A stretch of DNA of 13,268 nt, taken from assembly GCA_002722105.1 (NCBI GenBank), contig PBKF01000026.1, forward strand, positions 4,916 through 18,183, written 5' to 3'. The position numbers were made by a program, and so were the translations under genes. Below the pieces are notes generated by a model that saw nothing but the letters and a program-made list of their open reading frames with translations, searched no databases and was not told the origin of the DNA. This DNA comes from Fidelibacterota bacterium (GTDB taxonomy: Bacteria; Marinisomatota; Marinisomatia; Marinisomatales; UBA1611). Positions 1 through 7,293 of this stretch are shown here, piece after piece. Numbering within the stretch: the stretch's first letter is position 1; each line of letters starts with the position of its first letter.

Positions 1-359
1 TCTCCACCCATAATCTCAATAGACCGGTTTGCTATCACCTCATTAAAGTTCATATTGGTCTGAGTCCCGGAACCGGTTTGCCATACAACGAGTGGAAAAT
101 GATTATCTAATTCCCCATCAATTACCTCATCAGTAGCTTGCTGAATTACATCCTTAAGTTCTGATGATAAGTTACCGAATTGATTATTGACACTAGCTGC
201 TGCTTTTTTTAATAATCCATAAGCCCGGATAAATTCCCTAGGAAATTTTTCGCTACCAATTTTGAAATTTTCAAATGAGCGCTGGGTTTGTGCGCCATAA
301 TATCGGTCTGCCGGTACTTCAACAGGGCCGATACTATCCTGTTCAGTACGAGTATTCAT
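1..359 (-). CDS. fumC: Class II fumarate hydratase, N-terminal part (cut by window edge)
   Basis: Fumarase interconverts fumarate and L-malate in the TCA cycle in the cytoplasm; class II enzymes are Fe-independent homotetramers. I translated the minus strand from the ATG at 359-357 and read 119 codons without a stop to the window edge. The N-terminus has the family pattern, with [18 protein letters not shown] near residues 11-28 and [16 protein letters not shown] near 93-108. The GTQ-NMN form separates fumarase from aspartase, which has GTSTNMN. The C-terminal signature loop (GSSxMPxK) lies outside the window, so integrity cannot be judged. Only one base separates the korB stop from this ATG, so it is the last visible gene of a korA-korB-fumC operon. 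No Shine-Dalgarno is seen. An aspartase or argininosuccinate lyase relative is less likely. Confidence 0.93.
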   Translation of the reverse strand, partial: MNTRTEQDSIGPVEVPADRYYGAQTQRSFENFKIGSEKFPREFIRAYGLLKKAAASVNNQFGNLSSELKDVIQQATDEVIDGELDNHFPLVVWQTGSGTQTNMNFNEVIANRSIEIMGG

Positions 360-360
360 T

Positions 361-1368
361 TTATTTTACTACCCAGGTATCTCCTGCGTTAAGTAGATCT
401 TGAACATTGCCTACACCTCTTACTTTTTTGGCATTTTCAACCTGGTCCATGATCTCCTGATTATAGGTTGGTTTATCAATAGAATAAATCACTCCTATCG
501 GTTCAGGTAAAATAGGATGAGTTGTCCAATTGGCAATGATATGAGCAAGATCTAAATTGGTTTCATCGTGGACAAGGATTTCATCAAGACTGTATTTCTC
601 CATTTCAACAACGGTTGCAGAAGAACCATCCAGTTTGATTCCTTTTGTACCATTGGAGAAAAGCATCGGTTCTCCATGTTTTAATTCGATGACATTATCA
701 AGCTTCTCTTTTCCTGTATATTCTTCAAATGCACCATCATTAAAAATATTACAGTTTTGATAAATCTCAATAAAGGAACCTCCATCATGGTGATAGGAGC
801 GTTCCATCATTGCTGCCATATGCTTTTGCCAACGGTCGATGGTCCTAGCCACAAATGTTGCTTGAGCACCTAATGCCAATGAAGGGGGATTCAATGGAAA
901 ATCAATTGAACCAAATGGCGTTGCTTTGGTCACTTTCCCATGTTCGGATGTAGGTGAATATTGCCCTTTAGTCAAACCATAGATTCTGTTATTAAACATT
1001 AAAATGTTGACGTCCATATTCCGGCGAAGCGCATGCATAAAATGATTTCCACCAATAGAAAGTCCATCGCCATCACCAGTGACAATCCAAACGGATAAAT
1101 CCGGATTGGCAATTTTAACGCCGGTTGCTACTGCAGGTGCCCGACCATGGATAGAATGAAATCCGTATGTATTCATATAGTAGGGAAAACGACTCGAGCA
1201 ACCAATGCCAGAAACAAATACGAATTCTTCTTTGTTCCGACCAAAAGTCGGCATATTCTTCTGCGTCTGAGCTAAAATGGCATAATCACCGCATCCGGGA
1301 CACCATCTTACAGCTTGATCAGATTCGAAATCTTTTTTTGTTAATGTTGGGGTTTGTATTTCACTCAT
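361..1368 (-). CDS. korB: 2-oxoacid (likely 2-oxoglutarate):ferredoxin oxidoreductase, beta subunit
   Basis: This is the TPP-binding, catalytic beta subunit of an oxidoreductase that interconverts a 2-oxoacid plus CoA with the acyl-CoA and CO2, using ferredoxin as electron carrier. At 335 residues it has the normal family length. Visible motifs are RWCPGCGDY with Cys23 and Cys26, GIGCSSR with Cys57, and QNCNIFND with Cys206, which together fit the four ligands of the [4Fe-4S] cluster. The TPP motif starts at [11 protein letters not shown] (about 97-107) and ends at [17 protein letters not shown] (about 125-141). The N-terminus ([11 protein letters not shown]) resembles 2-oxoglutarate enzymes rather than pyruvate enzymes, but substrate choice from sequence alone is an inference. 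The ATG lies 3 nt after the korA stop and fumC follows after 1 nt. No ribosome binding site is evident. Confidence 0.93.
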   Translation of the reverse strand: MSEIQTPTLTKKDFESDQAVRWCPGCGDYAILAQTQKNMPTFGRNKEEFVFVSGIGCSSRFPYYMNTYGFHSIHGRAPAVATGVKIANPDLSVWIVTGDGDGLSIGGNHFMHALRRNMDVNILMFNNRIYGLTKGQYSPTSEHGKVTKATPFGSIDFPLNPPSLALGAQATFVARTIDRWQKHMAAMMERSYHHDGGSFIEIYQNCNIFNDGAFEEYTGKEKLDNVIELKHGEPMLFSNGTKGIKLDGSSATVVEMEKYSLDEILVHDETNLDLAHIIANWTTHPILPEPIGVIYSIDKPTYNQEIMDQVENAKKVRGVGNVQDLLNAGDTWVVK

Positions 1369-1371
1369 AGT

Positions 1372-3213
1372 TTAACTCAATGATTTTTTAACATGTTCAA
1401 CAATAGTGGCAGCACCAATAGGTCGGCCTCTGACAAGGTTCAGTCCTTGAGCATCGACCAAATATTCTGACCGGATTAAACGTAGTAATTGCCCAAGATT
1501 TATTTCCGGCACCAATACATCTTGAAATCCAATAATGATTTCACCCAGGTCTTGCGGCAGCGGGTTAATCCATCTCAGATGGACATGTGAGACTTTCAAT
1601 CCTTCATCTTGAAGCGTTTCAACTGCTGATCGGCAGGCACCATAAGTGCCGCCCCAACTCAAAATCAACATATCACCATGGTCTTCGCCAAATACTTCTG
1701 TTTTTTGTATATCCTGTCGAATCTTGTCAACTTTTGCCTGCCTTATTTCTACCATTTTATGGTGATTTTCAGGGTCATAAGATACATGACCGGTATTTTC
1801 CGCTTTTTCAATTCCACCTATACGATGTTCAAGGCCAGGCGTCCCTGGGACAGCCCACGGTCTGGCTAATGTATCTTCATTTCTAAGGTAAGGTAAAAAT
1901 TCATTTTCTCCATTTTTAGAATCAGCAAAATTGATTTGGATGTCCTTTAGTTCATCCATTTCAGGGATCATCCAAGGCTCTGAGCCATTGGCTAAATAGC
2001 CATCAGTTAAAAGCATAACCGGTGTCATATATTTCAGTGCAATCTGGCAGGCCTCATATGCAGCATAAAAGCAATCCCCGGGTGTTGCCGCTGCAATTAC
2101 CGGTAAGGGAGCTTCACCATTCCTTCCATATAGTGCTTGGTTTAAATCAGATTGTTCTGTCTTAGTTGGTAAACCTGTACTAGGTCCTCCTCGTTGGACA
2201 TTGATTACTACCATAGGCAATTCCGTTATCACTGCCAAGCCCAGAGCTTCACCCTTAAGGGCAATGCCAGGACCAGAAGTAGCTGTAACTGCCAAATTTC
2301 CTGTAAAGGAAGCACCCACAACGGAAGCAACTCCCGCAATTTCATCTTCAGCTTGAAATGTTTGCACACCAAAATGTTTCCATGCTGCAAGCGTATGCAA
2401 AATATCACTCGCAGGGGTAATTGGGTATCCACCATAAAATAAATTCAAACCAGATTTTTCGGAAGCGGCCAATAGCCCTAAAGATGTGGCTAAATTCCCA
2501 TTTATATTGCGGTATTTCCCTGGAGGGAGCACAGCTTTTTCTACCTTATAACGATTCATGAAAAGCTCAGTTGTATCAGCATAGTTGTAGCCCGCATTCA
2601 TAGCGCGAGTATTGGCTTCAATGATCGCATCCTTACCGGAAAATTTCTTCTTGAGCCATTCCTCCGTAGCTTCCAAAGGACGATCATACATATAATATAA
2701 AACACCTAGAGCAAAAAAGTTTTTGGTCCTCCCAACCAATTTTGGCGACATATCCAATCCTTCACATGCAGCTGTCACCATTTTATTCATCTCTATTGGC
2801 ATAACTGTAAAATAATCGTCTAGAGAGCCATCATCGATTGGGTTAGACTCATATCCTGCAAAATTCAAATTTTTCTTTGTAAATGCATCCGTATTTACAA
2901 TCATTGTACCACCTGGAATTAAGTCTTTTTGGTGGACTTTTAAAGCTGCAGGATTCATGGCTACCAAAACATCCGGTTTATCCCCCGGTGTATGGATATC
3001 TTTCGATGAGAATTTGATTTGGAATGCACTAACACCGGCTAAAGAGCCAGCAGGAGCACGAATCTCTGCTGGAAAATCAGGTAATGTGCTCAGGTCGTTT
3101 CCTACAATAGCAGTAGTCTCAGTAAAACGCCCACCACTAAGCTGCATACCATCTCCGGAGTCACCAGCAAATCTTATAACGGCCTCATCGATTGTTTTGA
3201 ATGTTTTTCCCAT
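1372..3213 (-). CDS. korA: 2-oxoacid (likely 2-oxoglutarate):ferredoxin oxidoreductase, alpha subunit with fused gamma domain
   Basis: This is the partner subunit of KorB. At 613 residues it is the gamma-alpha fusion type. The gamma domain (about 1-195) carries AVIRFAGDSGDGMQLSGG at 11-28 and PDFPAEIRAPAGSLAGVS at 45-62. The alpha pyrimidine-binding domain follows, with FYGGYPITPASD at 259-270, QAEDEIAG at 287-294, TATSGPGIALKGEALGLA at 310-327 and the long conserved NVQRGGPSTGLPTKTEQSDL at 338-357. A transketolase C-terminal-like domain occupies the last third. There is no fused ferredoxin domain, so electrons must go to a separate ferredoxin. The gene is first in the korA-korB-fumC operon and is divergent from the channel gene across a 216-bp gap. 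The start at 3213 gives a normal N-terminus without a Shine-Dalgarno. The 2-oxoglutarate assignment is an inference supported by the adjacent fumarase. Confidence 0.92.
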   Translation of the reverse strand: MGKTFKTIDEAVIRFAGDSGDGMQLSGGRFTETTAIVGNDLSTLPDFPAEIRAPAGSLAGVSAFQIKFSSKDIHTPGDKPDVLVAMNPAALKVHQKDLIPGGTMIVNTDAFTKKNLNFAGYESNPIDDGSLDDYFTVMPIEMNKMVTAACEGLDMSPKLVGRTKNFFALGVLYYMYDRPLEATEEWLKKKFSGKDAIIEANTRAMNAGYNYADTTELFMNRYKVEKAVLPPGKYRNINGNLATSLGLLAASEKSGLNLFYGGYPITPASDILHTLAAWKHFGVQTFQAEDEIAGVASVVGASFTGNLAVTATSGPGIALKGEALGLAVITELPMVVINVQRGGPSTGLPTKTEQSDLNQALYGRNGEAPLPVIAAATPGDCFYAAYEACQIALKYMTPVMLLTDGYLANGSEPWMIPEMDELKDIQINFADSKNGENEFLPYLRNEDTLARPWAVPGTPGLEHRIGGIEKAENTGHVSYDPENHHKMVEIRQAKVDKIRQDIQKTEVFGEDHGDMLILSWGGTYGACRSAVETLQDEGLKVSHVHLRWINPLPQDLGEIIIGFQDVLVPEINLGQLLRLIRSEYLVDAQGLNLVRGRPIGAATIVEHVKKSLS

Positions 3214-3429
3214 AGGTGTATTATTTAAGTTAAAAGGGTTTATTTTCTAGACAGGGTAGAAGTTTTTTAGATTGGTATATTAAAGTATGTATTTTAAATA
3301 TTCCATAAAATCATGTACTCTTTAATTTACCAAGTTGATTTCAAAGGGAGAAAGAAATTAATTACCTTTCTTGGGTAAAAATTTTTTAAGCTTCAACTTG
3401 TGTTATAATAATATTTTCAACTACTTGTT
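3214..3429. other. Divergent intergenic region between korA and the channel gene
   Basis: This A+T-rich gap of 216 bp must hold the promoters for the leftward korA-korB-fumC operon and for the rightward channel-selD genes. On the right side a strong extended -10 box is visible (listed separately). On the left side I see several AT-rich hexamers but no convincing -10/-35 pair. A weak 5-bp inverted repeat (TTACC at 3362-3366, GGTAA at 3374-3378) is also present. No small gene or RNA gene could be supported here. Confidence 0.7.
3401..3409 (+). promoter_or_regulatory. Extended -10 promoter for the channel-selD genes
   Basis: The sequence TGTTATAAT is a perfect TATAAT hexamer (3404-3409) preceded by the extended -10 dinucleotide TG. 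No good -35 hexamer lies 17 nt upstream (ATTTTT at 3381-3386), which is typical of extended -10 promoters. The start site would be near 3416, leaving a leader of only about 14 nt before the ATG at 3430. Copies of TTCAACT flank the box at 3392-3398 and 3416-3422. Confidence 0.5.
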
Positions 3430-5397
3430 ATGAGCAAAAAATCACTTTATCCTTTAGGGATGAGAATTCGTTATGGCATCGATAATTTTATGTCGAAAGG
3501 AAGTTCATCCATCTTTTTAGCATTATTAGCCCTATTTACAGGCGGGTTTTTATTTATGGTGTTCTTACGTGTTATTGCTAACGTATTTATTCCAGATGAG
3601 ACCTTAAGCAGCTGGATAGAAATCCCCTGGCGAGTATATGTGGCAGTCATGGAGGGTTCCGCTGCAGAAACAGATGGAGACAGTAACTGGTTAGCAAAGC
3701 TTTCATCCATTCTTGGCGTTTTAGTTGGCTTAATCCTTTTTTCAAGTATGGTAGCATTTATCACCAGCGTATTTGAAGCAAAATTAGCTGAGCTTCGACG
3801 AGGACGTAGTCTTGTCCTGGAAAAAGATCATACACTGATTTTAGGATTTGGTGACAGAATTATAGAAATTATCCGTGAATTGATAGAAGCCAATGAATCA
3901 GAACCAGATGCTGCTATAGTGATTCTGGCAGAGGATGATAAAGAAGATATGGATAATCTTATTCGCGATAACATCGACAATTTCGAAACAACACGAGTAA
4001 TTACTAGATCCGGAGTAGTAACCAACATAAATAATCTAAAAAAAGTCAATGCAAATCATGCTAAATCGATTATCGTTATGAATAATGCAGCAAGTTGGCG
4101 CTCAGAGTCTGAAAAAAAATTAGCTGATGCTTTGGTTCTTAAAGCGATTATGTCCATCATTGCCGTATGCGATGGAGAGGAACATCCACCAATTATTTGT
4201 GAAATCCATTCAGATCGAGACAGGGACTTAGCAGAAAATATTTCTTCAGGAACGGTGAAAGCTCTCAATGAAGTCAGTGTACTATCACGAATGATAGCCC
4301 AACTCGCACTAAGTCATAATGGTCTATCTGTTGTTTATAGTGACATGGTAGGCTTTGATGGAAATGAATTTTATTTTTATAAACCAGATGATGGATGGGG
4401 AGGAAATCTTTCTTTTGGAGATCTAACAAACCGGTTTAAAAGCAGTACGCCACTTGGAATACATAATAGTGATGGCCTAATCACTTTGAATCCACATCCT
4501 GATACGCCAGTAACAAACGAGGACGACCTTATAGTATTTGCGGAAGATGATTCAACAATCTTTTATTTTAATGAACCGGTCTTTCAAGCAAAAACATCCG
4601 AAATCCCTCAGATTGATACCAATCTTAGAAAACAACGAGTGGCATTATTAAACTGGACACCAAAGACTGAAATCATCATGGAAAAACTGTGTAGTTATTT
4701 ACCTGGAAATTCTGAATTATGTACCTATGTCTCAGAATTAAATAGTGAAATGGAAGAGTATAGGATAAAATTATTAGAAAGCTATCCCAATTTAAGTATT
4801 TCCATACATGAAATGGATTTCAATGATTTGAGCCGTTTGAATGATATTGATCCGCAAAGTTTTAATAGTCTACTAATCCTGTCTCCTGGCGGTTCTACTA
4901 TTGAAGAGATGGATGCTTATGTTATTTCACTTTTAATTAGAATACGCCAAATCCTGAGAAATTCAAATTCAAATAGATGGCCCAAACTGATTACAGAGGT
5001 CATGGACAGTGAGAATATAGATATAATCTTAAATAGCGGTGTGGAAGATTTTATGGTATCAAATCAATTTGTATCTCAAATCATGGCTCAAGTATCCGAA
5101 GAACCGATGGCTCTGGATGTTTATGACGACCTGTTTCAAGCTGATGGCAGTGAACTCTATATCAAGCCTGCTTCTTATTATTTTTCTTTTGAGGGGAAAG
5201 ATTCTATAACCGTACAATATGGTGAATGTGTCAAAGCAGCCCAGATCCGGAAAGAAGTAATTTTAGGAGTGCAATTGCACGCTGATGAAAAAGAAAAAGA
5301 TAAAATGTTTGGTATATCGTTGATTCCAGATAAAAGTAAGGAATTTACCCTAACGCCTGAAGATGGTTTAATTGCTCTAGCACCCGACGAATCCTAA
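3430..5397 (+). CDS. CASTOR/POLLUX-type putative ion channel with RCK-like domains
   Basis: This is a membrane protein of 655 residues resembling bacterial relatives of the CASTOR/POLLUX (SYM8) channel family and TrkA-type regulatory domains. After a basic N-terminus there is a transmembrane segment at about 28-53 and a second at about 92-114. The segment between them (about 60-90, SWIEIPWRVYVAVMEG and then an acidic DGD) sits where a pore loop would be, but it has no TVGYG-like potassium filter. Residue 133 onward starts a Rossmann/RCK-like domain (DHTLILGFGDRIIEIIREL) with acidic strand ends such as VILAEDD at about 164-170. A second RCK-like repeat begins near 402 (RVALLNWTPKTEIIMEKL), and a small C-terminal beta domain follows. 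RCK domains usually gate channels in response to ligands; the ion and ligand here are unknown. selD follows by 15 nt, suggesting co-transcription. The family call is from motif and layout recognition only. Confidence 0.75.
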   Translation: MSKKSLYPLGMRIRYGIDNFMSKGSSSIFLALLALFTGGFLFMVFLRVIANVFIPDETLSSWIEIPWRVYVAVMEGSAAETDGDSNWLAKLSSILGVLVGLILFSSMVAFITSVFEAKLAELRRGRSLVLEKDHTLILGFGDRIIEIIRELIEANESEPDAAIVILAEDDKEDMDNLIRDNIDNFETTRVITRSGVVTNINNLKKVNANHAKSIIVMNNAASWRSESEKKLADALVLKAIMSIIAVCDGEEHPPIICEIHSDRDRDLAENISSGTVKALNEVSVLSRMIAQLALSHNGLSVVYSDMVGFDGNEFYFYKPDDGWGGNLSFGDLTNRFKSSTPLGIHNSDGLITLNPHPDTPVTNEDDLIVFAEDDSTIFYFNEPVFQAKTSEIPQIDTNLRKQRVALLNWTPKTEIIMEKLCSYLPGNSELCTYVSELNSEMEEYRIKLLESYPNLSISIHEMDFNDLSRLNDIDPQSFNSLLILSPGGSTIEEMDAYVISLLIRIRQILRNSNSNRWPKLITEVMDSENIDIILNSGVEDFMVSNQFVSQIMAQVSEEPMALDVYDDLFQADGSELYIKPASYYFSFEGKDSITVQYGECVKAAQIRKEVILGVQLHADEKEKDKMFGISLIPDKSKEFTLTPEDGLIALAPDES

Positions 5398-5412
5398 TTA
5401 AAAATAATCCAA

Positions 5413-6450
5413 ATGACAAATAGAGATAAAATAAGGCTCACCACTTTAAGCCACGGTTCCGGCTGAGCATGTAAGATCGGTCCGAGTGACTTAGCTCAGG
5501 TTCTGGGTGATTTAAAAATACCAGCTCACGATTCCGTCGTTGTTGGCTTTGATAGTGCAGATGATGCGGCAGCCGTGCGCATTGACAGTGGTAAAATAAT
5601 TATTCAAACTGTTGACTTTTTCACTCCAATCGTGGATGAGCCATACCAATTTGGTCAAATTGCTGCAGCTAATGCACTTTCCGATATATATGCTATGGGA
5701 GGAAAACCACTTTTTGCATTGAATATTGTTGGGTTTCCTATAAGTGAACTGCCAAAATCAATTTTGACTGAAATTTTGCAAGGAGGTGCAGATAAGGCAG
5801 AAGAAGCAGGAATACCTATTGTAGGGGGACACTCTGTCGATGATAAAGAACCAAAATTTGGCATGGTGGTTACAGGTGAAGTTGATGAAATTAATATGTG
5901 GAAAAATTCTAGTGCAAAAGTTGGTGATGTATTGATTCTGACTAAACCTCTCGGCACTGGTGTTATTGCCACTGCAATCAAAAAAGGTGTGGCAGATCCT
6001 GAAACAATCCAGAGAGCTATTGAATCCATGGCGATGCTTAATAAGAGTGCTGCAAGTGCGCTACAAGGATTAACTGTAAATGCCGTGACAGATGTAACCG
6101 GATATGGTTTATTGGGACATTTGAAAGAAATATGCCAAGGCAGTGGTGTATCAGCGATAATTAATTTTGATAAACTTGATTTTTTATCTGGTGTTCGACA
6201 ATTAGCTGAATCAGGAATTATGGCCGGTGGGACGAAACGTAACTTAGCATATGTTAAAGATTATGTTATGTTCGATGATGGATTATCGGAATTAGAAAAA
6301 CTTCTAGCAGCAGATGCACAGACATCTGGAGGACTTCTCATTTCTCTTCCTGAGAATGATGCCAATATTTTTTTTCAAAACTTTGGCGATTCTGCTAAAA
6401 TCATTGGCAAAATCACAGATATAAAAGAGTCCCTGATTCATCTGATATAA
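5413..6450 (+). CDS. selD: Selenophosphate synthetase (selenide, water dikinase), selenocysteine-containing
   Basis: SelD makes selenophosphate from selenide and ATP, the selenium donor for selenocysteine and for 2-selenouridine in tRNA. Starting at ATG 5413, the frame runs 345 residues with one in-frame TGA at codon 18 (5464-5466). The context is LTTLSHGSG-U-ACKIGP, aligning with the E. coli active site HGAGCGCKISP, where Cys17 is catalytic; the TGA therefore reads as Sec18. Lys21, Asp51, Asp68 and Asp91 correspond to the known catalytic and metal/ATP-binding residues (E. coli Lys20, Asp51, Asp68, Asp91). The GGHSVDD motif and a normal C-terminus follow. Length matches the family (E. coli 347). 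Without readthrough the first start is GTG 5575, which loses the active site. ATG 5413 is the only usable start between the upstream in-frame TAA (5395-5397) and the TGA. No strong Shine-Dalgarno is visible. The Sec assignment is strong, but selA, selB and selC are outside the window. Confidence 0.95.
5464..5466 (+). other. In-frame TGA recoded as selenocysteine (Sec18 of SelD)
   Basis: The TGA replaces the catalytic Cys codon of SelD. Flanking codons on both sides encode conserved SelD sequence in the same frame, with no other stop up to 6448. TGA acts as a normal stop in sufC, sufD and sufE nearby, so a genome-wide reassignment of TGA does not explain it. Confidence 0.93.
5482..5500 (+). 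promoter_or_regulatory. Bacterial SECIS-like hairpin after the selD TGA
   Basis: The stem GAGU (5484-5487) pairs with GCUC (5494-5497), closing a six-base loop GACUUA (5488-5493) with G in the first position. CC (5482-5483) pairs with GG (5499-5500) across a bulged A at 5498. The loop starts 21 nt after the TGA, within the 16-37 nt spacing usually described for bacterial SECIS elements. Weaker pairing may extend the stem outward towards 5476 and 5508. The hairpin lies in coding sequence, as expected for bacterial SECIS. Its recognition by SelB is inferred. Confidence 0.7.
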
Positions 6451-6451
6451 A
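6443..6451 (+). promoter_or_regulatory. Possible extended -10 promoter for the rrf2-suf operon
   Basis: TGATATAAA (TGn followed by TATAAA) overlaps the selD stop codon. Transcription would start near 6458, inside the IscR-like palindrome, a layout that would allow direct repression. A second candidate is TTGAAA at 6484-6489 with TAACTT at 6508-6513 (18-nt spacer), downstream of the palindrome. I cannot choose between them from sequence. Confidence 0.35.
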
Positions 6452-6453
6452 TT

Positions 6454-6477
6454 ATACCCGACAAATTTTGTCGGAAT
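6454..6477. promoter_or_regulatory. IscR type-1-like operator upstream of the Rrf2 regulator
   Basis: The site has perfect 8-bp arms CCGACAAA (6458-6465) and TTTGTCGG (6467-6474) around a central T, preceded by ATAC. Compared with the type-1 IscR consensus as I recall it (ATA at the left end, YYGAC, an AT-rich centre, GTCRR), it matches the GAC and GTC half-site cores at the same spacing. It differs in the base next to each core (A and T where IscR sites have T and A) and at the right end. It lies 55 nt upstream of an Rrf2 gene with IscR-type cysteines. It is unlikely to be a terminator because no T-run follows. Confidence 0.6.
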
Positions 6478-6532
6478 TACTACTTGAAAGGCACTCTCCC
6501 AATCTGGTAACTTTCATTAAGATTTTGGAACC

Positions 6533-6931
6533 ATGTTAAAAATTACCCGCAAAGTCGAATATGCGCTCATAGCTTTACGGCACCTGAAGGGAAAACAAGA
6601 TGGCGAATTAACTACAGCAAAAGAAATTGCTGAGAACTATGCTATCCCGCAGGAATTGTTGGCAAAAGTGCTTCAACACCTTGCCCGTGAAGATGTTATA
6701 AAAGCGGTGAAAGGCCCATCAGGCGGTTATATGCTGAAAACAGATCCGAATTCAATTAATATGACAAAATTTTTTGAAATCATGGAAGGGCCTATGGGTA
6801 TCATGGACTGCTACTTTGATTCTAGATGTGATCAATTGAATGCCTGCAATATTCGAACACCAATAAATCGGATCAATGATTCCATCCGATCCATGTTTGA
6901 TAAAATGACATTAGCGGACATCACATACTAA
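6533..6931 (+). CDS. Rrf2-family, IscR-like Fe-S-sensing transcriptional regulator
   Basis: This is a winged-helix DNA-binding protein of 132 residues that probably represses the suf operon it heads. The N-terminus MLKITRKVEYALIALRHL is the typical Rrf2 first helix. The helix-turn-helix covers about 27-55 (TTAKEIAENYAIPQELLAKVLQHL), and the wing carries KGPSGGYML at 60-68. Cys93, Cys99 and Cys105 have C-x5-C-x5-C spacing, matching the [2Fe-2S] ligand cysteines Cys92, Cys98 and Cys104 of IscR. A cluster-dependent sensor is therefore likely. The E-I-M-E-G-P stretch at 82-87 is also family-like. The ATG at 6533 has GGAA just upstream. The gene overlaps the next one by one base (TAATG). An IscR-type palindrome in front of the gene suggests autoregulation. 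It could be called SufR or IscR by function, but no symbol is certain. Confidence 0.9.
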   Translation: MLKITRKVEYALIALRHLKGKQDGELTTAKEIAENYAIPQELLAKVLQHLAREDVIKAVKGPSGGYMLKTDPNSINMTKFFEIMEGPMGIMDCYFDSRCDQLNACNIRTPINRINDSIRSMFDKMTLADITY

Positions 6932-7293
6932 TGAATTTGAAGGATAAAATAATTGATGTATTAAAACAATGTTATGATCCGGAAATCCCCGTGGATCTGT
7001 GGAATCTTGGCTTAATCTATGATATTAAGTTTGAGGAAGCTGAAGGAGAAAAAACTGAAGTTAAAATCATCATGTCCTTAACCACCCCTGGATGCAGCAT
7101 GGGACAACATATGGCAGATGACATTAAAACAAAAGTTTCAGATCTGGAAGAAGTGACTGATTGCCATGTAACCGTAACATTTGATCCGCCCTGGAATCCG
7201 GAAATGATGACAGACGTAGCTAGAAAAAAACTTGGTTTTGATCCAACACCGGTTCCAAAACAAGAACCAAAAATCGATATGGAGTGGGAATAA
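6931..7293 (+). CDS. MIP18/DUF59-family Fe-S assembly protein (short form)
   Basis: This is a single-domain MIP18 (DUF59) protein of 120 residues. The family includes the cytosolic Fe-S targeting factor MIP18, PaaD and the C-terminal half of SufT, and its members act in maturation or delivery of Fe-S clusters. Visible motifs are YDPEIPVDLWNLGLIYDI at about 15-32, TTPGCSMG at 51-58 with the conserved Cys55, and DPPWNPEMM at about 85-93. The C-terminal tail (about 104-120) is proline-rich and acidic and is not conserved. Its start overlaps the stop of the regulator (TAATG), and its own stop overlaps the start of the A-type carrier. It is distinct from the longer SufT encoded later in the same operon. 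The exact target proteins are unknown. Confidence 0.88.
   Translation: MNLKDKIIDVLKQCYDPEIPVDLWNLGLIYDIKFEEAEGEKTEVKIIMSLTTPGCSMGQHMADDIKTKVSDLEEVTDCHVTVTFDPPWNPEMMTDVARKKLGFDPTPVPKQEPKIDMEWE

Noticed and set aside
1587..1886. Open frames antisense to korA, korB, the channel, selD and sufB
   Set aside because: They lie opposite strongly conserved genes, have low-complexity or composition-driven translations, and show no recognisable domain.
3362..3378. TTACC/GGTAA inverted repeat as a terminator or operator
   Set aside because: Only 5 bp in an AT-rich gap, with no gene ending there to terminate.
5464..5466. Genome-wide reassignment of TGA, or a selD pseudogene
   Set aside because: TGA terminates sufC, sufD and sufE here, and the rest of selD is intact with the TGA exactly at the Cys/Sec position and a hairpin after it.
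5575..6450. selD starting at GTG 5575 as a 291-residue protein
   Set aside because: It lacks the catalytic and ATP-binding N-terminus. The upstream frame through the TGA encodes exactly this missing SelD sequence.
6458..6474. The CCGACAAA palindrome as an intrinsic terminator of selD
   Set aside because: The one-base centre leaves a tight hairpin and no T-run follows. Its match to IscR half-sites in front of an Rrf2 gene fits an operator better.
7284..7292. GTG 7284 as the start of the A-type carrier
   Set aside because: ATG 7293 has a GGAG site at a suitable distance and overlaps the previous stop like other junctions in this operon.
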